Below are positions 11,001 through 21,108 of a stretch of 64,000 nucleotides of DNA, piece by piece. Position numbers and translations under genes: made by a program. How positions within the stretch are numbered: position 1 is the first letter of the stretch; every line of letters begins with the position of its first letter. The stretch spans positions 91,800,469-91,864,468 of the forward strand of contig JAQMRL010000003.1 in the NCBI GenBank assembly GCA_035578175.1, in the 5' to 3' direction. The DNA is from Catonia carolina. Taxonomy: Eukaryota > Arthropoda > Insecta > Hemiptera > Achilidae. The notes under the pieces are model-generated. The model saw nothing but the letters and a program-made list of their open reading frames with translations. It made no database searches and was not told where the DNA came from.

Positions 11001-11683
11001 TGTGACACTTATCTGTAAGGTCCGTTTTGGGATCTGGGTAAAATAAATAATTTACACACTAAAGTTTAAAATTACAAGTATTTATTATAAACTAAAATTG
11101 CAATAATTAATAAAGTCTCTAAAATCTACAATAAATTACAATTATTAAAATTAAATTAATAATTACAATAAATAACGAAAATAAATAACCTTAACAAGGC
11201 ACTTAATTAAACTAAATACTACTTACAAATGATACTAAATGTTAGACAATAATTCACAGTAATGTTTACCTTTTCTAACGCACTGTTACACACTACGCAA
11301 TTCGCTCACTGAATCACAGACAAATCGAGACTGACTGACTTTAAAACGGCGTGCTCCTTGTATAGATAACGCTAAGGAAGTCACGAGAAGGACAGATATT
11401 TTCGACATAATCATAAATCTAAAAGTTTTTCAAAACGTAAACAAATCATTATAGTAATGGTTACAAAAAGAGCCAGTTATCTAAATAGATTTACGGCACT
11501 TTTAGGTAGGTGTTCAACAGTAGGCTGACCTATACTATACATAACCATTTGTGCGTTATATTTCTATTTCTTATAAACCCTATTTATTATTTACTACTAA
11601 CTCTTGTTATTTACATTGACACCTTAAAACTCGGTCCTTCTCGAGAATTCTCGAACACTCTTTTCTTTTTAGATATTGTCACA
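11001..11683 (-). mobile_element. Solo LTR (copy 1)
   Basis: Begins TGTGACACTTATC and ends GATATTGTCACA, so the ends carry TGTGACA/TGTCACA inverted repeats with TG..CA termini. A 4-bp duplication GTAT lies at 10997-11000 and 11684-11687. Similarity to 12445-13139 is strong at both ends. On the minus strand a TATA-like CTATACAAGG precedes a TCAGTCAGT initiator-like word, so I orient the LTR on minus. No internal region flanks it, implying LTR-LTR recombination. The 4-bp duplication fits Gypsy/Bel-type integrases but does not separate them. Confidence 0.8.
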
Positions 11684-12444
11684 GTATATTGATTAACATA
11701 AATTTATAATTAGTTTATTTTATTATTTTTTGCATATAATATTTGCGCTGTTACTGGGCCACTTTTGACCTTCTGTAAACAATATTATCGTCATAAATAA
11801 ATAATTAAATGCTTTCACCTTAAATTATTCAATAAATTCGATAAAATTGGCTCAGCTGTTTGGAAAAATACAAAAAAAAAAATAGATGCCTTTACCGTAG
11901 AAAATTTTCTCGTACCAGGAAAACCTAATGGAGAATATAAAATAAAGGGTCAGAGTAATTAATAGGAAATATACAATATATTTCCAGAAATAATTACATA
12001 TTTCAATCCTGAAATAGGAAATGTCATTTTTTGGATTAGTGTGTTTGTGTTTGATGGGAAATACAAATGTCATCTCTTTTCGTGGATATAATCACCTCCT
12101 CGTCAATTTTTTTCAGTCTCTTTGCTCTTCAACCCTTTTTACAATGTACAATACTCTTCTATTCACAATCCTCTCTGTCCCCTCTTCAGTTAAAAGTTTT
12201 GTCACGTCGGTGACATTTCAACTTTCTCTGATGTATATTTTTTAAAATTCTAGATTAAAAAATGTTCGGAAGTTTTTCACTGACATATTATCAAAATTTT
12301 TAATTTGTTTTGTGTATTTTTCGTTATATTATGTCAGATTTTTTCTCTCTATTCCCATTCAATTCTTTTTTTTGGTACTGTATTAAAATAATATTTCCTT
12401 GATAGCTTAGAAGTTAATTTAATAATTATTTCTCTTTAAAATAT
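11684..12444. other. Spacer between the two solo LTRs
   Basis: AT-rich. Short ORFs on both strands overlap one another and show no recognisable domain. No gag, protease or RT motif was seen, so this is not the internal part of one provirus. Confidence 0.45.
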
Positions 12445-13139
12445 TGTGACACTTATCGCTAAGGTCCGTTTCGGGATCTAGGTAATTAAATAATTAATAC
12501 AATAAAGTTTACAATAATTACAACTACAATATATTACAAGTATAATAATAATAATTACAACTAAAAGTTTCGCAAAATAAATAATAAACTAATTACAATG
12601 AAGTAATACAATAAATAGCTAAATAATTTACTTAGTGCTACTTACAAACAATTATATAGAATGCACATACACAAAAACTTTACACAATGCACACACCCAA
12701 AGACAGTATAACAATAGTTGACCAACACAACGCCCGGAACGTGACCTGTACTACGCACCGATAGCTCACTCAGTAAACACTCGTCAAAGATCAAACGAAT
12801 ACTAACTCACTGACCGCCTCGGGAGCTTTTTATACAGGTGGATCAAAAAGATAATTCCAGAGAAGCAGAGAAATTCCATGCAAATAATAAAGTACAAAAA
12901 ACCCTTTTTATTGGAAAAATCTTAACTATTGTAAACAAGTCAACAATAGAATAAAAGTTGTTACAGGTAATCAGCCAACTCTTTCACAAATAGTTGTACT
13001 ACAAAGACCCTTTATAAATAGGTATCCTTTTATAACTAACCCTATTGTTACTTTTTCACTCTATCATCTACTCTTTACCATTTTATGAATTAAGTACTGG
13101 AAATTTCGCGAACCATGGCTCTTCTTCGATATTGTCACA
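12445..13139 (-). mobile_element. Solo LTR (copy 2)
   Basis: Starts TGTGACACTTATCGCTAAGG and ends GATATTGTCACA, with a 4-bp duplication ATAT at 12441-12444 and 13140-13143. The minus strand shows TATAAAAAGC (12825-12834) followed at about 24 nt by TCAGTGAG, a good TATA/initiator pair that sets the direction. Each LTR has its own distinct 4-bp duplication, so 11001 and 12445 are independent insertions and not one provirus. Confidence 0.85.
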
Positions 13140-13143
13140 ATAT

Positions 13144-13345
13144 CTATTTACTTTCTCTTCTCCCTACATGAATAAATAGAAAAGGAAAGTATTGTTTTCA
13201 TGTCGATTTTACGAAATCGAGTTTTCACCGGATATATACACGTTTTCAAGGTCCCTGAACCCAAAAAAACATGTTTTTATCGATTGGTCTGTGTGCGCGC
13301 GCGCGCATGTGTGTGTGTGTGTAGGGGAGGATTATTCATTATTAC
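13144..13345 (+). repeat. Repeat D, 5' fragment
   Basis: Matches the left part of the repeat D copies at 35147, 38677 and 61626: AAAGTATTGTTTTCATGTCG, AAATCGAGTTTTCACCGGAT, CCTGAACCCAAAAAAACATG, ending in a (GC)n(GT)n run at 13293-13322. Everything 3' of the microsatellite is missing. It abuts the duplicated ATAT of solo LTR copy 2. Confidence 0.75.
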
Positions 13346-14840
13346 ACTGGAAAAAGAAAATCGTGTGAATATTTTACATCACATTTTTAACTTTTATATT
13401 TAATCTTTAACCGTACTACAAATCACAACGAAAAGAACTCACAACAATGGTATAAAATGAACAGACATATCATAATATCATAATGAGCGAGATCCAATAA
13501 TTATGCTAATATCAGAATGAGAAGAAACTGAGTTTGAAGAGCAAAAAAGACGTTCCTATTGGTAAAAAATAAATAATGGTAAGAAAAATACAAATTTTTA
13601 TACAAAATCTGATGTGTTGATGAGGTTTTAAAACAACAAATAAAAAATAATAATTTTTATGTAGAAATATTCCTTGATAAATTACAATAATTGAAACCAC
13701 CTTTATTCTTGTAATAATTATTATTTTCTGAGTTAAAACATAAACATTTTTTAAAAGAATATATTATAATATACACGTTAAGTTAAGGAAAATTATTATG
13801 TAAAATAATACTATTAAAGTTATAAAAGTTAATTTAAATGCTAATCAGTTACGTACGTAACCCAATGGATTGTAACTCCTAAATTTTAAGTAAATACTCC
13901 TTCCTCTCCTATGATACTCTCATGGTAGTTACGTACGCAAGCACTTCCAAGTGTGAGTATAAGTGTCTTAAACGTAAAGTAACAACCATTTAACTAAACA
14001 TCACTCGCTTTGTTCCTTATTTAACCGTAGTGTTAAGAATAAACAATCTTGCACAGTATATGCATGTAAGATTTAAACGGACCGTAAAAATAAACTTTTA
14101 AGAATGCATAATTTGTACTTTTTACTTCAGAAAACTTTTTATGTTCTACTTTTGTTTAGTCGAGTTAATATCTCACAAAAAATATGTTAATCTTCGTACA
14201 CGAATTAAGAATTGTTAAATAAATGTAAGTTTATTAAAGAATTCGTGCAATTTTATCCCAATTACAGTAAGACAGAAATCAACTTATCTATCAGTCACCC
14301 TTAAGATTTTAATGGTTCTAATTTTACCAGCGGTATTCCACAAATTGTTTTCGGTTATTATTATTGTCATTTATTTTTAATGCATTCCTATGAAAGAACT
14401 TAATCTCTAACTACTTAAATTGCTTATTAGGACATAATTATATGTTACTGGTAAAATATGAAATTTAAGCTTTATACAGAACACTTTATATATTTTCGAA
14501 TACTTTTTGGAAGATTATACAGATAAGCTTTATTTTATGTGTTATTTTATGAATTATTGTTTAGAAATTCTATGGGCTTCTTTTGGCGAAGTATGAAATG
14601 AACATAAGAAGTATACTTTCATCATCTCACTATGCTGTTGCAGATGCCTCTACTAATTTTTCTGAGTAAAACAAATACAATAATAAAAATCCTTTCATGA
14701 GACGTCGCGTCTCATTGGCTGGTGACAATTTAAAAAAAAGGCTTACCTTTGACTTATGGCAAAATTACTTAGTGATTTCTACATCTACTGTTTAAGAGGA
14801 ATTGAATGACATTATTTTTTATTTACAAATTCCAACTTTA
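13346..14840. other. AT-rich, no gene seen
   Basis: No supported gene or recognised repeat. Near 13850-13940 two words containing TTACGTACGTAA / TTACGTACGCAA occur about 80 bp apart; I attach no function to them. Confidence 0.4.
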
Positions 14841-14851
14841 ATTTCTTGACT

Positions 14852-15256
14852 CTACAAAGTTCTACAAAGTTATGGGAGCTCCAGTTATTCTGTAAGGACG
14901 TGAGGCGTGGACAACAACAAAAACCCAAGAACGGAGAATCCAGACGGCAGAGATAAGATTTCTTCGAAAAACTAAGGAGTGTACACACTTGGACAGAATA
15001 AGGATTGAGGAAATAAGGTCAAAATTGGGTATTTACAACATGAACGATAAGATAAAGGATATCGCCTAAGTTGGAGACATCACATCGCAAGGATGTCAGA
15101 TCACAGGATACCTAAGCAGGCACACTGGTATGCTTCAGAAGGTAAAAGGGATGTCGGTAGACCTAGAAGAAGATGGAGATAGATGATATAGTTTGTGAGT
15201 TCGGAACAGGCTGCGGCCTAATCCTTGGTTGGAAGAAGAAGAAGAAGAAGAAGGAG
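14852..15256 (+). mobile_element. RTE-c 3' fragment with target duplication
   Basis: Plus-strand translation gives FYKVMGAPVIL, EAWTTTKTQERRIQTAEIRF and RIEEIRSKLGIYNM, the C-terminal region of the family at 5496-6598. It ends in GGTTGGAAGAAGAAGAAG, the (GAA)n tail. ATTTCTTGACT occurs exactly at 14841-14851 and 15257-15267, defining an insertion of about 405 bp. In-frame stops are present. It is 5'-truncated. Confidence 0.8.
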
Positions 15257-15799
15257 ATTTCTTGACTTCCGGTTTTGGGCCACTTCCGGTCAAAGCTGAA
15301 ACTTCAAACCCAATTCAGGCCCACTAACTTTTTGTATAGATCTGTATGACGAAACAAGAGAACTTTAAAAGTAAACATTTTTTTTAATGATTTAGTCATT
15401 TAATATTAGTTTAGTCACTCGTTATTTCACAAATGAATTTGACGATGACTTATCCAAACTCATAAATCTCTCTCCACACATGTTTTTTGACAAAGAACAT
15501 GTCGTCGTTATATTATACTACCAGTTCACTTTTGACATCGTACTGTCTCGCATCGTTCTTACGTGCATTATAGGCCTAATTATTTTCAATTAGAAATTTA
15601 GTGTTGTAGTATTTTTTTCATTTCTTTTTTGTCGTTTAATTCTGCATATGGTTAAAAGCACGTATCAGTTATCTTTGTGATGGGTTTCGTTAAAATTGTT
15701 GCATTTTTTCTAAGTCACCGGTTTATCAGCTGATTCGGTAACTGCTGTTTGTTTACTCGAGATATCTTTCTTACGATGAACCGAGTATAGTTACTTTTA

Positions 15800-16015
15800 A
15801 ACAGATTTGAATACTAGACTGTGGTTACCGGTTACTTTGATGGTTGGGGTTCAATTAACCATACTCTCTCAAGAATGGTCGACCTGGATCTGTACAAGAC
15901 TACACTTCATTTACACATTATACACATCATCCTCATCTCATATTGGGTCGTGGGGTTGCTTATTGTTCGGAATTGAACAGATTGCAACGTACACATTAGG
16001 AATACAAAAATAAAT
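15800..16015 (+). repeat. SINE2 body without head
   Basis: Same word order as 1655-1877 and 53050-53270 (AGATTTGAATACTAGACTGTGG through GGGGTTGCTTATTGTTCGGA to an A-rich end). The tRNA-like head is absent, consistent with 5' truncation. Confidence 0.7.
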
Positions 16016-16021
16016 TACTAC

Positions 16022-16640
16022 ATTTTTTATGCTCTATAAGATAGGGTAAGGGGTAAGCTAAATGTCTATAGATTCTTCAGAAGCTGGGCTTTCGTGGTAA
16101 AAAAACGGGGGTTTTCTAGATTGCGGCCTTAATATGCATTTTACGGCATCAGCGTATATAATCAAAGTTGTAGGAAATCACAAAACCTATAACTTTTATT
16201 TCAAACATTTATTTTTACAACGCTCAGTTTAACTTCAAATAGTGATTTTCTGTATTTGTCCTTATCAAAATCGGTAAAAAATGTATTTTTTAAAGACTGC
16301 GGTCTTAGTATGCATTTTACGACAAAAGTGTATAATTGAAGTTATAGGAAATAAAAATATATACTTTTATTTTAAGCATTTTTCTACATTTTTTAATGTC
16401 AATTACTGATTTTCGTACTTTTAAGTCGAACAGGTTGATTTTCATCTTGCGTCATTCAAAAAAAAAAAAATGATATAAAGTAAAATTACGTTATGTTTTT
16501 CGTTTTACACTGTTTACAAAGGATTACACATAAGATATAATTTCATTCTCTACAGTGACAAGAAAAAGTATGAATGTTTCAGAGATAATTTTTAATTTGC
16601 TACACTTTTTTACATATTGAAATTTTCAGAAAGACAAAGA
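16022..16640 (+). repeat. Repeat D, internal fragment, diverged
   Basis: Aligns with the middle of repeat D: TATGCTCTATAAGATAGGGTA, AAACTTTTATTTCAAACATTTA, TATGCATTTTACGACA and GTCGAACAGGTTGATTTTCA. The 5' (GT)n part and 3' end are not clear. It lies directly after a SINE2 body. Confidence 0.55.
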
Positions 16641-17107
16641 ATACTGGGAAAAAATAGGTTGGGTTACAAAATGTAATGAGTGATATTCAGTATTTAACCC
16701 CCCCCCCCGTTTTATTATAAGTTTGATGTTTCGTTCTAATATTTATATTTTTGGAAAATTTTTGGCTCTGGTGGTTATTATGACGTGGAAAATTCAGTTT
16801 AAAATTAGTTTTAGAATTTAAACAGTAATTCTAATTTAAAATTAATATATTCAAACATTATAATTGTTTGTTATTTTTAATTTTAACCTTTAAGTACACA
16901 ATACATTTAACATTCAACAACAAACTAAAAAATGAAGTTGAGGATTTTGCATTAGCAATTACAAAGTGTTTAAAAAACTACCTAGATGATTTAAATTTTA
17001 TGAGTAAAAGGATGTAACCACCCCTCACTTCAAAATAACCTTATTCACGTTTCAGTTTTAGAATGTTAAAATTAAAATTAATAAAGTAAACTTTTAATGT
17101 TAATAAA
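16641..17107. other. AT-rich spacer with poly-C run
   Basis: Contains an uninterrupted C homopolymer near 16700-16709. No gene supported. Confidence 0.4.
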
Positions 17108-17254
17108 AGCCACCGGGTTGGTCTTATAGTAAAGTTGTCGCAGAGTCAAATGTTTAACAGCTGATTTTCGGAGACGAAGGTTCCTGGTTCAAATCCTAGT
17201 AAAGGTAGATAATTTTATATAGATTTGAATACAAGACAGTGGTTACCGGTGTAC
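17108..17254 (+). repeat. SINE2 head, 3'-truncated
   Basis: CACCGGGTTGGTCTTATAG, CAGCTGATTTTCGGAGACGA and GGTTCAAATCCTAG (B-box) match the heads at 1203 and 52953, followed by the first 35 bp of the body to GGTTACCGGTGTAC. The body is cut at the left target duplication of the R1-like insertion. Confidence 0.7.
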
Positions 17255-17268
17255 AGTAAGTTCAATTT

Positions 17269-17456
17269 TTTTTTGTATCCGAGGCGGCAAGAAAAACTCA
17301 TGTTCACTCCCTCACAATGGGAGGAAGTAGTGTTGGACTCAATTGAGACGTCCTCGTCCAGCTCCAAGGAGGCCGTAACTACCTACCAACCAGAAACCCG
17401 TCGCCTGGTCACTTGATCCGGTATCAGAAAAAAAACCCTCAACCTCTCTCGGAACT
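17269..17456 (-). mobile_element. R1-like 3' UTR insertion with 14-bp target duplication
   Basis: Minus strand reads the end of the R1-like 3' UTR (GCCGCCTCGGATAC then poly-A), as at 3838-4230. AGTAAGTTCAATTT is repeated exactly at 17255-17268 and 17457-17470. The uninterrupted paralog at 57673 has AGTAGGTTCAATTT once. Only the last ~190 bp of the element were copied. Confidence 0.85.
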
Positions 17457-17643
17457 AGTAAGTTCAATTTATTAAGACAGAATTGTTTAAATAGGGAACG
17501 TATGAAGTGATAAAAGAGGCAAATTTTTCATTATACTGCATTTGTTATCGCTAGAGTGATTTTTTCATAATTTTGTAAATTACCATATCAGCTGTTTAAA
17601 GTAGTAATAGATTTATTTATACCGTGTATTACAAGATTCGTAA
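17457..17643. repeat. Segment E, first block (paralog of 57665-57850)
   Basis: Shares TTTTTCATAATTTTGTAAATTAC, ATATCAGCTG and GATTTATTTATA with 57770-57840. This is the target in which three retroelements sit; the rest of the segment continues at 18076-18212 and 21498-21620. Confidence 0.7.
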
Positions 17644-18075
17644 TTCTTCTTCTTCTTCTTCTTCTTCTTCTTCTGCCTTTCAAGGGTCTCTGCCTGTTCC
17701 GAACCGCTCAAATCTGCCCATCTTTTTTTCGGGCGTCCTCGTTCTCTCTTTCCCTCCAGTTTATATCCTAATGTTTGCTTAGCTATCCTATCCTTCCTCA
17801 TTCCGTTCATGTGCTTCAACCACTCCATTCTTTTCTGAGATACACAGTCATTTATAGAGAAGATGTTGAGTTCTTTCCTTATCTCGCTATTCCGGTAACG
17901 ATTTTATCTACTACATCCATACGTATGTCGAAGAAATTTCATTTCAGATGCTTGCAATCTATCCGCCTCTCGCTTTGATAGCACCCAATTTCCACTGCCG
18001 TAGTGTAGGACTGACACTGCTATTGTTTTATAAAATCTCACCTCGTAGTTTTGCTGGTGCTATTTTTTAAGGTTC
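17644..18075 (-). mobile_element. RTE-b 3' fragment
   Basis: Minus strand: VRFYKTIAVSVLHYGSGNWV, LSKREADRLQASEMKFLRHT, INDCVSQKRMEWLKHMNG, KRERGRPKKRWADL, then a (GAA)n tail. This matches the copy at 42985-43860 closely. Stops lie between the blocks. Flanking words AGATTCGTAA (left) and AGAATTTGTAA (right) look like a diverged target duplication. The uninterrupted paralog at 57850-57900 lacks the insert. Confidence 0.8.
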
Positions 18076-18212
18076 GGAAAATGTAGAATTTGTAAATACC
18101 ATTGTAAAGTATAGTTTAAATCGTTCTAGAAACTTTATTATTAAATATTAATAATATACTATACTTTGTGCGAGATAAATAAACTTTTTATGTACCATTA
18201 TACTATGAATTA
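18076..18212. repeat. Segment E, second block
   Basis: Aligns with 57885-58015: AGTTTAAATCGTT, AACTTTATTATTAAATA and TGCGAGATAAATAA. It ends with CTATGAATTA (18203-18212), the left target duplication of RTE-a. Confidence 0.75.
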
Positions 18213-18225
18213 CTTACTTACTTAC

Positions 18226-18723
18226 TTACTGCCATGGCCACACATATCTAAGTAGATATTTAGCCGCACCAACACAGCCCCTCCACCTCTCTCGATGCCC
18301 CGCGTCTTCCTCGGTCGCTCCAATTCTCTCCATATCGGCCCTCACTTGACTCCACCATTTACGTCGTGGTCTTCCTCTCGGTCGTCGTCCTTCAGGATTT
18401 CTTCTTAACACTTGGTTAAGATTACTGTCCTCTTTTCTTCTTAAAACATGCCCAGCCCATCTAATTCTTCTACACTTGAACTCACACACCACATCTGGCT
18501 CCCTATAAAGGTCTCTAAGTTCTCTGTTGTGTCTTTTCCTCCACTCTCCTCCCTCGTTTACAGGTCCGTAAATTTTTTTAAGAATCTTGTTTTCAAATAC
18601 AATCAATTTCCTTTCCTCTCTTTTATCTAATTTCCATGTCTCCGCTCCGTAGAGCAATATTGGACTAATAATTGTTCTATAAATTTTTATTTTTATTGTA
18701 CGTGATAACAATTTTGAAGACAT
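18226..18723 (-). CDS. RTE-a ORF2 C-terminal region
   Basis: A 165-codon frame with ISPILLYGAETW, FENKILKKIYGPV, WRKRHNRELRDLY, RIRWAGHVLRR and GRRPRGRPRRKWW, the order found after the RT domain in RTE-clade ORF2. It ends just before the (TAAG)n tail. It lies in a different frame from the RT ORF; about 40 bp between the two lacks the thumb segment seen in families b and c (HFQYLGC), so I infer an internal deletion. The basic GRPRRKW stretch is probably nucleic-acid binding, by family analogy. Confidence 0.8.
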   Translation of the reverse strand: MSSKLLSRTIKIKIYRTIISPILLYGAETWKLDKREERKLIVFENKILKKIYGPVNEGGEWRKRHNRELRDLYREPDVVCEFKCRRIRWAGHVLRRKEDSNLNQVLRRNPEGRRPRGRPRRKWWSQVRADMERIGATEEDAGHRERWRGCVGAAKYLLRYVWPWQ

Positions 18724-18761
18724 AAGTTTGTTGCATGCGTGGAAACATCTGTTTGCAAGAT

Positions 18762-20339
18762 TTAGCCTATTTGGTCTCTGTTAACTCGATTTCTAGTGAA
18801 ATGCATGTTATACTTCGTTTTTGTGTTGTTTACCTTCAATCCTATTCTTCCTGCTTCCTCCATAAACACTTTTGCTAACTGACGTAAGTCATCTACCTTT
18901 TCTGCGACAATTACCACATCGTCAGCAAATGCTAGTGTGTTGATTCCCGATCCAACTTTTATGCCTTCATTCCTATTTGCTACTTTTTGGAGTGCTTCTT
19001 CTATGGCCAAATTAAAGAGAATTGGGGAGAGCCCATCTCCCTGTCTTACTCCTGAATTTATCCTAAAGGACTCAGAGACTTGCCCATTTACTCTTACCGA
19101 GCACGAGGCTTCTGCTATGCTTGACCTGGCCAGGTTTACGAGTTTTTTTGGAATTCCAAACTTCTCCATCTTCATCCACAATCTCTCCCTGTCTATGCTA
19201 TCGTAAGCTTTTTGAAAGTCAATAAATAGAGCAAAAAGTTCCTTATTGAATTCCCAGTACTTTGATACGATTTCTTTGAGGATAAATATTTGATTTGTTG
19301 TGGACCTGCCTTTCATGAAACCTGCTTGATGTTCTAGGATTATTTCATTTGCGTATTTCTCAATACGATTCAGGACTATTTTAAATACAACTTTATAGGG
19401 AATGCTGAGGAGAGAGATTCCTCTAAAGTTGCCACATTCCTCTTTCTCTCCTTTTTTGTGTATGGGAACAACTATTGCCTCCTGCCATTCATTTGGCATC
19501 TTTTCTTTTTCCCATATTATCCTTATTAATTCCCACATCTCCTCTATTATTACATCTCCTCCCTTCTTTAGTAACTCTGCTGAAATTTCGTCCTTCCCAG
19601 GAGCTTTATTGTTTTTAAGAGCTTTGACTGCAGCTTCAACTTCTTCCCTGGAAGGTACGTCTACGTCTGGTTGTACATTATAGTAAGTCTCTTCATTGCT
19701 TCCGTGTAATGCATTGTCCAAATTTTCCACGTTCAACAATTCATAAAAATATTCTCTCCATCTTTCAAGGACTTTCTGGTTTTCAGTTAATACAACTCCC
19801 TCTTTATCCTTGACACCATACGGATTTGATGTGAATCCTTTCTTAAAAAACCTTACTTTTCTATAAAAGTCCCGTGCATTGTTTGTTGAACATTCTTGTT
19901 CTGCTTTATCGATTAAGTTATTTAAGTACATTCTCTTTTTCCTTCTTAGCATCTTGTTCGCTTCTCTATTTGATTCCATATACCTATCTTTATTCTCTGT
20001 TGTATCACTATTCATCCAGATTCTTTTCCTTTCCTTTCGTTGCGTTACCCTCTGCTCACACTCTCCATCAAACCAGGGTTTCTTTTTCACTCTTTTCTTT
20101 TCACCACAAATTTCTTTGGCTGTTTCTATTATATTTTTCTTGAAGTTGTTCCACTTACTGTTTATGTCATTCTCTTCTATTTGGATATCCTGCAAAATTT
20201 GAAACCTATTTTCCAGTTTCACCTCAAATTCTCTACTCAATTGTTTGTCCTCCAGCTTTCTAACGTCTATATCTGCGCCACTTCTTTCCTCCTTTCTTTT
20301 CTGGATCGCAATTTTTTGGGTTACCTTCACCAGAACCAA
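18762..20339 (-). CDS. RTE-a reverse transcriptase domain
   Basis: A 525-codon frame with the usual order: LKNNKAPGKDEISAELLK, NEWQEAIVVPIHKKGE, NFRGISLLSIPYK, HQAGFMKGRSTTNQIFIL, LFALFIDFQKAYDSIDR (catalytic Asp), GVRQGDGLSPILFNLAIEEA and LAFADDVVIVAE (the FADD catalytic pair). All palm aspartates are intact. The first ATG at 20339 is arbitrary, since the protein is the continuation of the endonuclease frame. Translation stops at 18762 shortly after GLKVNNTKTKYNM, earlier than expected because the segment with the FKYLG motif is missing. ORFs on the plus strand across 18937-20342 are antisense shadows. Confidence 0.9.
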   Translation of the reverse strand: MVLVKVTQKIAIQKRKEERSGADIDVRKLEDKQLSREFEVKLENRFQILQDIQIEENDINSKWNNFKKNIIETAKEICGEKKRVKKKPWFDGECEQRVTQRKERKRIWMNSDTTENKDRYMESNREANKMLRRKKRMYLNNLIDKAEQECSTNNARDFYRKVRFFKKGFTSNPYGVKDKEGVVLTENQKVLERWREYFYELLNVENLDNALHGSNEETYYNVQPDVDVPSREEVEAAVKALKNNKAPGKDEISAELLKKGGDVIIEEMWELIRIIWEKEKMPNEWQEAIVVPIHKKGEKEECGNFRGISLLSIPYKVVFKIVLNRIEKYANEIILEHQAGFMKGRSTTNQIFILKEIVSKYWEFNKELFALFIDFQKAYDSIDRERLWMKMEKFGIPKKLVNLARSSIAEASCSVRVNGQVSESFRINSGVRQGDGLSPILFNLAIEEALQKVANRNEGIKVGSGINTLAFADDVVIVAEKVDDLRQLAKVFMEEAGRIGLKVNNTKTKYNMHFTRNRVNRDQIG

Positions 20340-20397
20340 TGAATGGTCAGTTCCACATTCTGCTCCCCTTACACTTCTTACATCTGTTATGCTACTC

Positions 20398-21108
20398 TTA
20401 TGACGTTGAACATAACGTTGAACTCTTATGATGTTGAACTACCAGAACATGATCAATTTGGTTTCTTGTAGACCCGTCTGGAGATGTCCACGTGTATTTA
20501 TGTATGTCCTTCCTTGGGAACATGGTACTGGATATTTTTAGGTTGTTTGCTAGCGCAAAACTTGTAAGTCGAGTACCATTGTCATTAGATTCCTCATGCA
20601 GGCTCTCCCTCCCAATAGCTGGTTTCCACACGTCCTCCCTACCTACTTTGGCATTAGCATCTCCTAAAATCATTTTGATATCAAAGCTAGGTAACTTTTC
20701 CACCTGTTCTTCTAGAAGCTCGTAAAAATGTTCCTTTTCATCATCTTCTGCTTCCTCTGTGGGCGCATATACACTTATAATAGAAATATTTTTAAATTTT
20801 CCTCTAAGCCTAATATTGCACATTCTTTCACCTTTGCCTTCAAAACCAATCACAGCATCTGCTATTCTCTTATTTACGGCAAATCCTACTCCCCCATAGT
20901 ATCTATCTTCTTCACAGCCACTGTAATATATGAAATATTTCCTGGCATTTATCCTTCCTGCCAAGGGCCACCTTTTCTCTTGCAGGGCTACTACATCCAT
21001 GTTGTATTTTTCCAGCTCCTGGGCTAGGATGTCGCTAGCTCCAGGTATCGCTAGGCTTCTTACGTTCCATGTACCAAATCTCAGTTTTTTTGGGCAATTC
21101 CTATTCAT
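20398..21108 (-). CDS. RTE-a apurinic/apyrimidinic-type endonuclease domain
   Basis: The frame opens MNRNCPKKLRFGTWNVRSLA. Recognisable APE motifs in order: GTWNVRSL (Asn), LQEKRW (Glu; commonly QETRW), YYGGVGFAVN, SVYAPT, ILGDANAKVG (Asp and Asn; commonly GDFNA), TSPDG and NQIDHVLV (Asp-His). Its role is to nick target DNA and supply the primer for reverse transcription. Around 236 codons is right for the domain alone. The frame is lost after IDHVLV because a short repeated word shifts it; in the unshifted frame it would run straight into the RT ORF starting at 20339. Start chosen as the first Met before the conserved block. Confidence 0.85.
   Translation of the reverse strand: MNRNCPKKLRFGTWNVRSLAIPGASDILAQELEKYNMDVVALQEKRWPLAGRINARKYFIYYSGCEEDRYYGGVGFAVNKRIADAVIGFEGKGERMCNIRLRGKFKNISIISVYAPTEEAEDDEKEHFYELLEEQVEKLPSFDIKMILGDANAKVGREDVWKPAIGRESLHEESNDNGTRLTSFALANNLKISSTMFPRKDIHKYTWTSPDGSTRNQIDHVLVVQHHKSSTLCSTS

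Noticed and set aside
11001..13139. One complete LTR retrotransposon with two LTRs
   Set aside because: Only 761 bp lie between them, no coding motifs are present, and each LTR has its own 4-bp target duplication.
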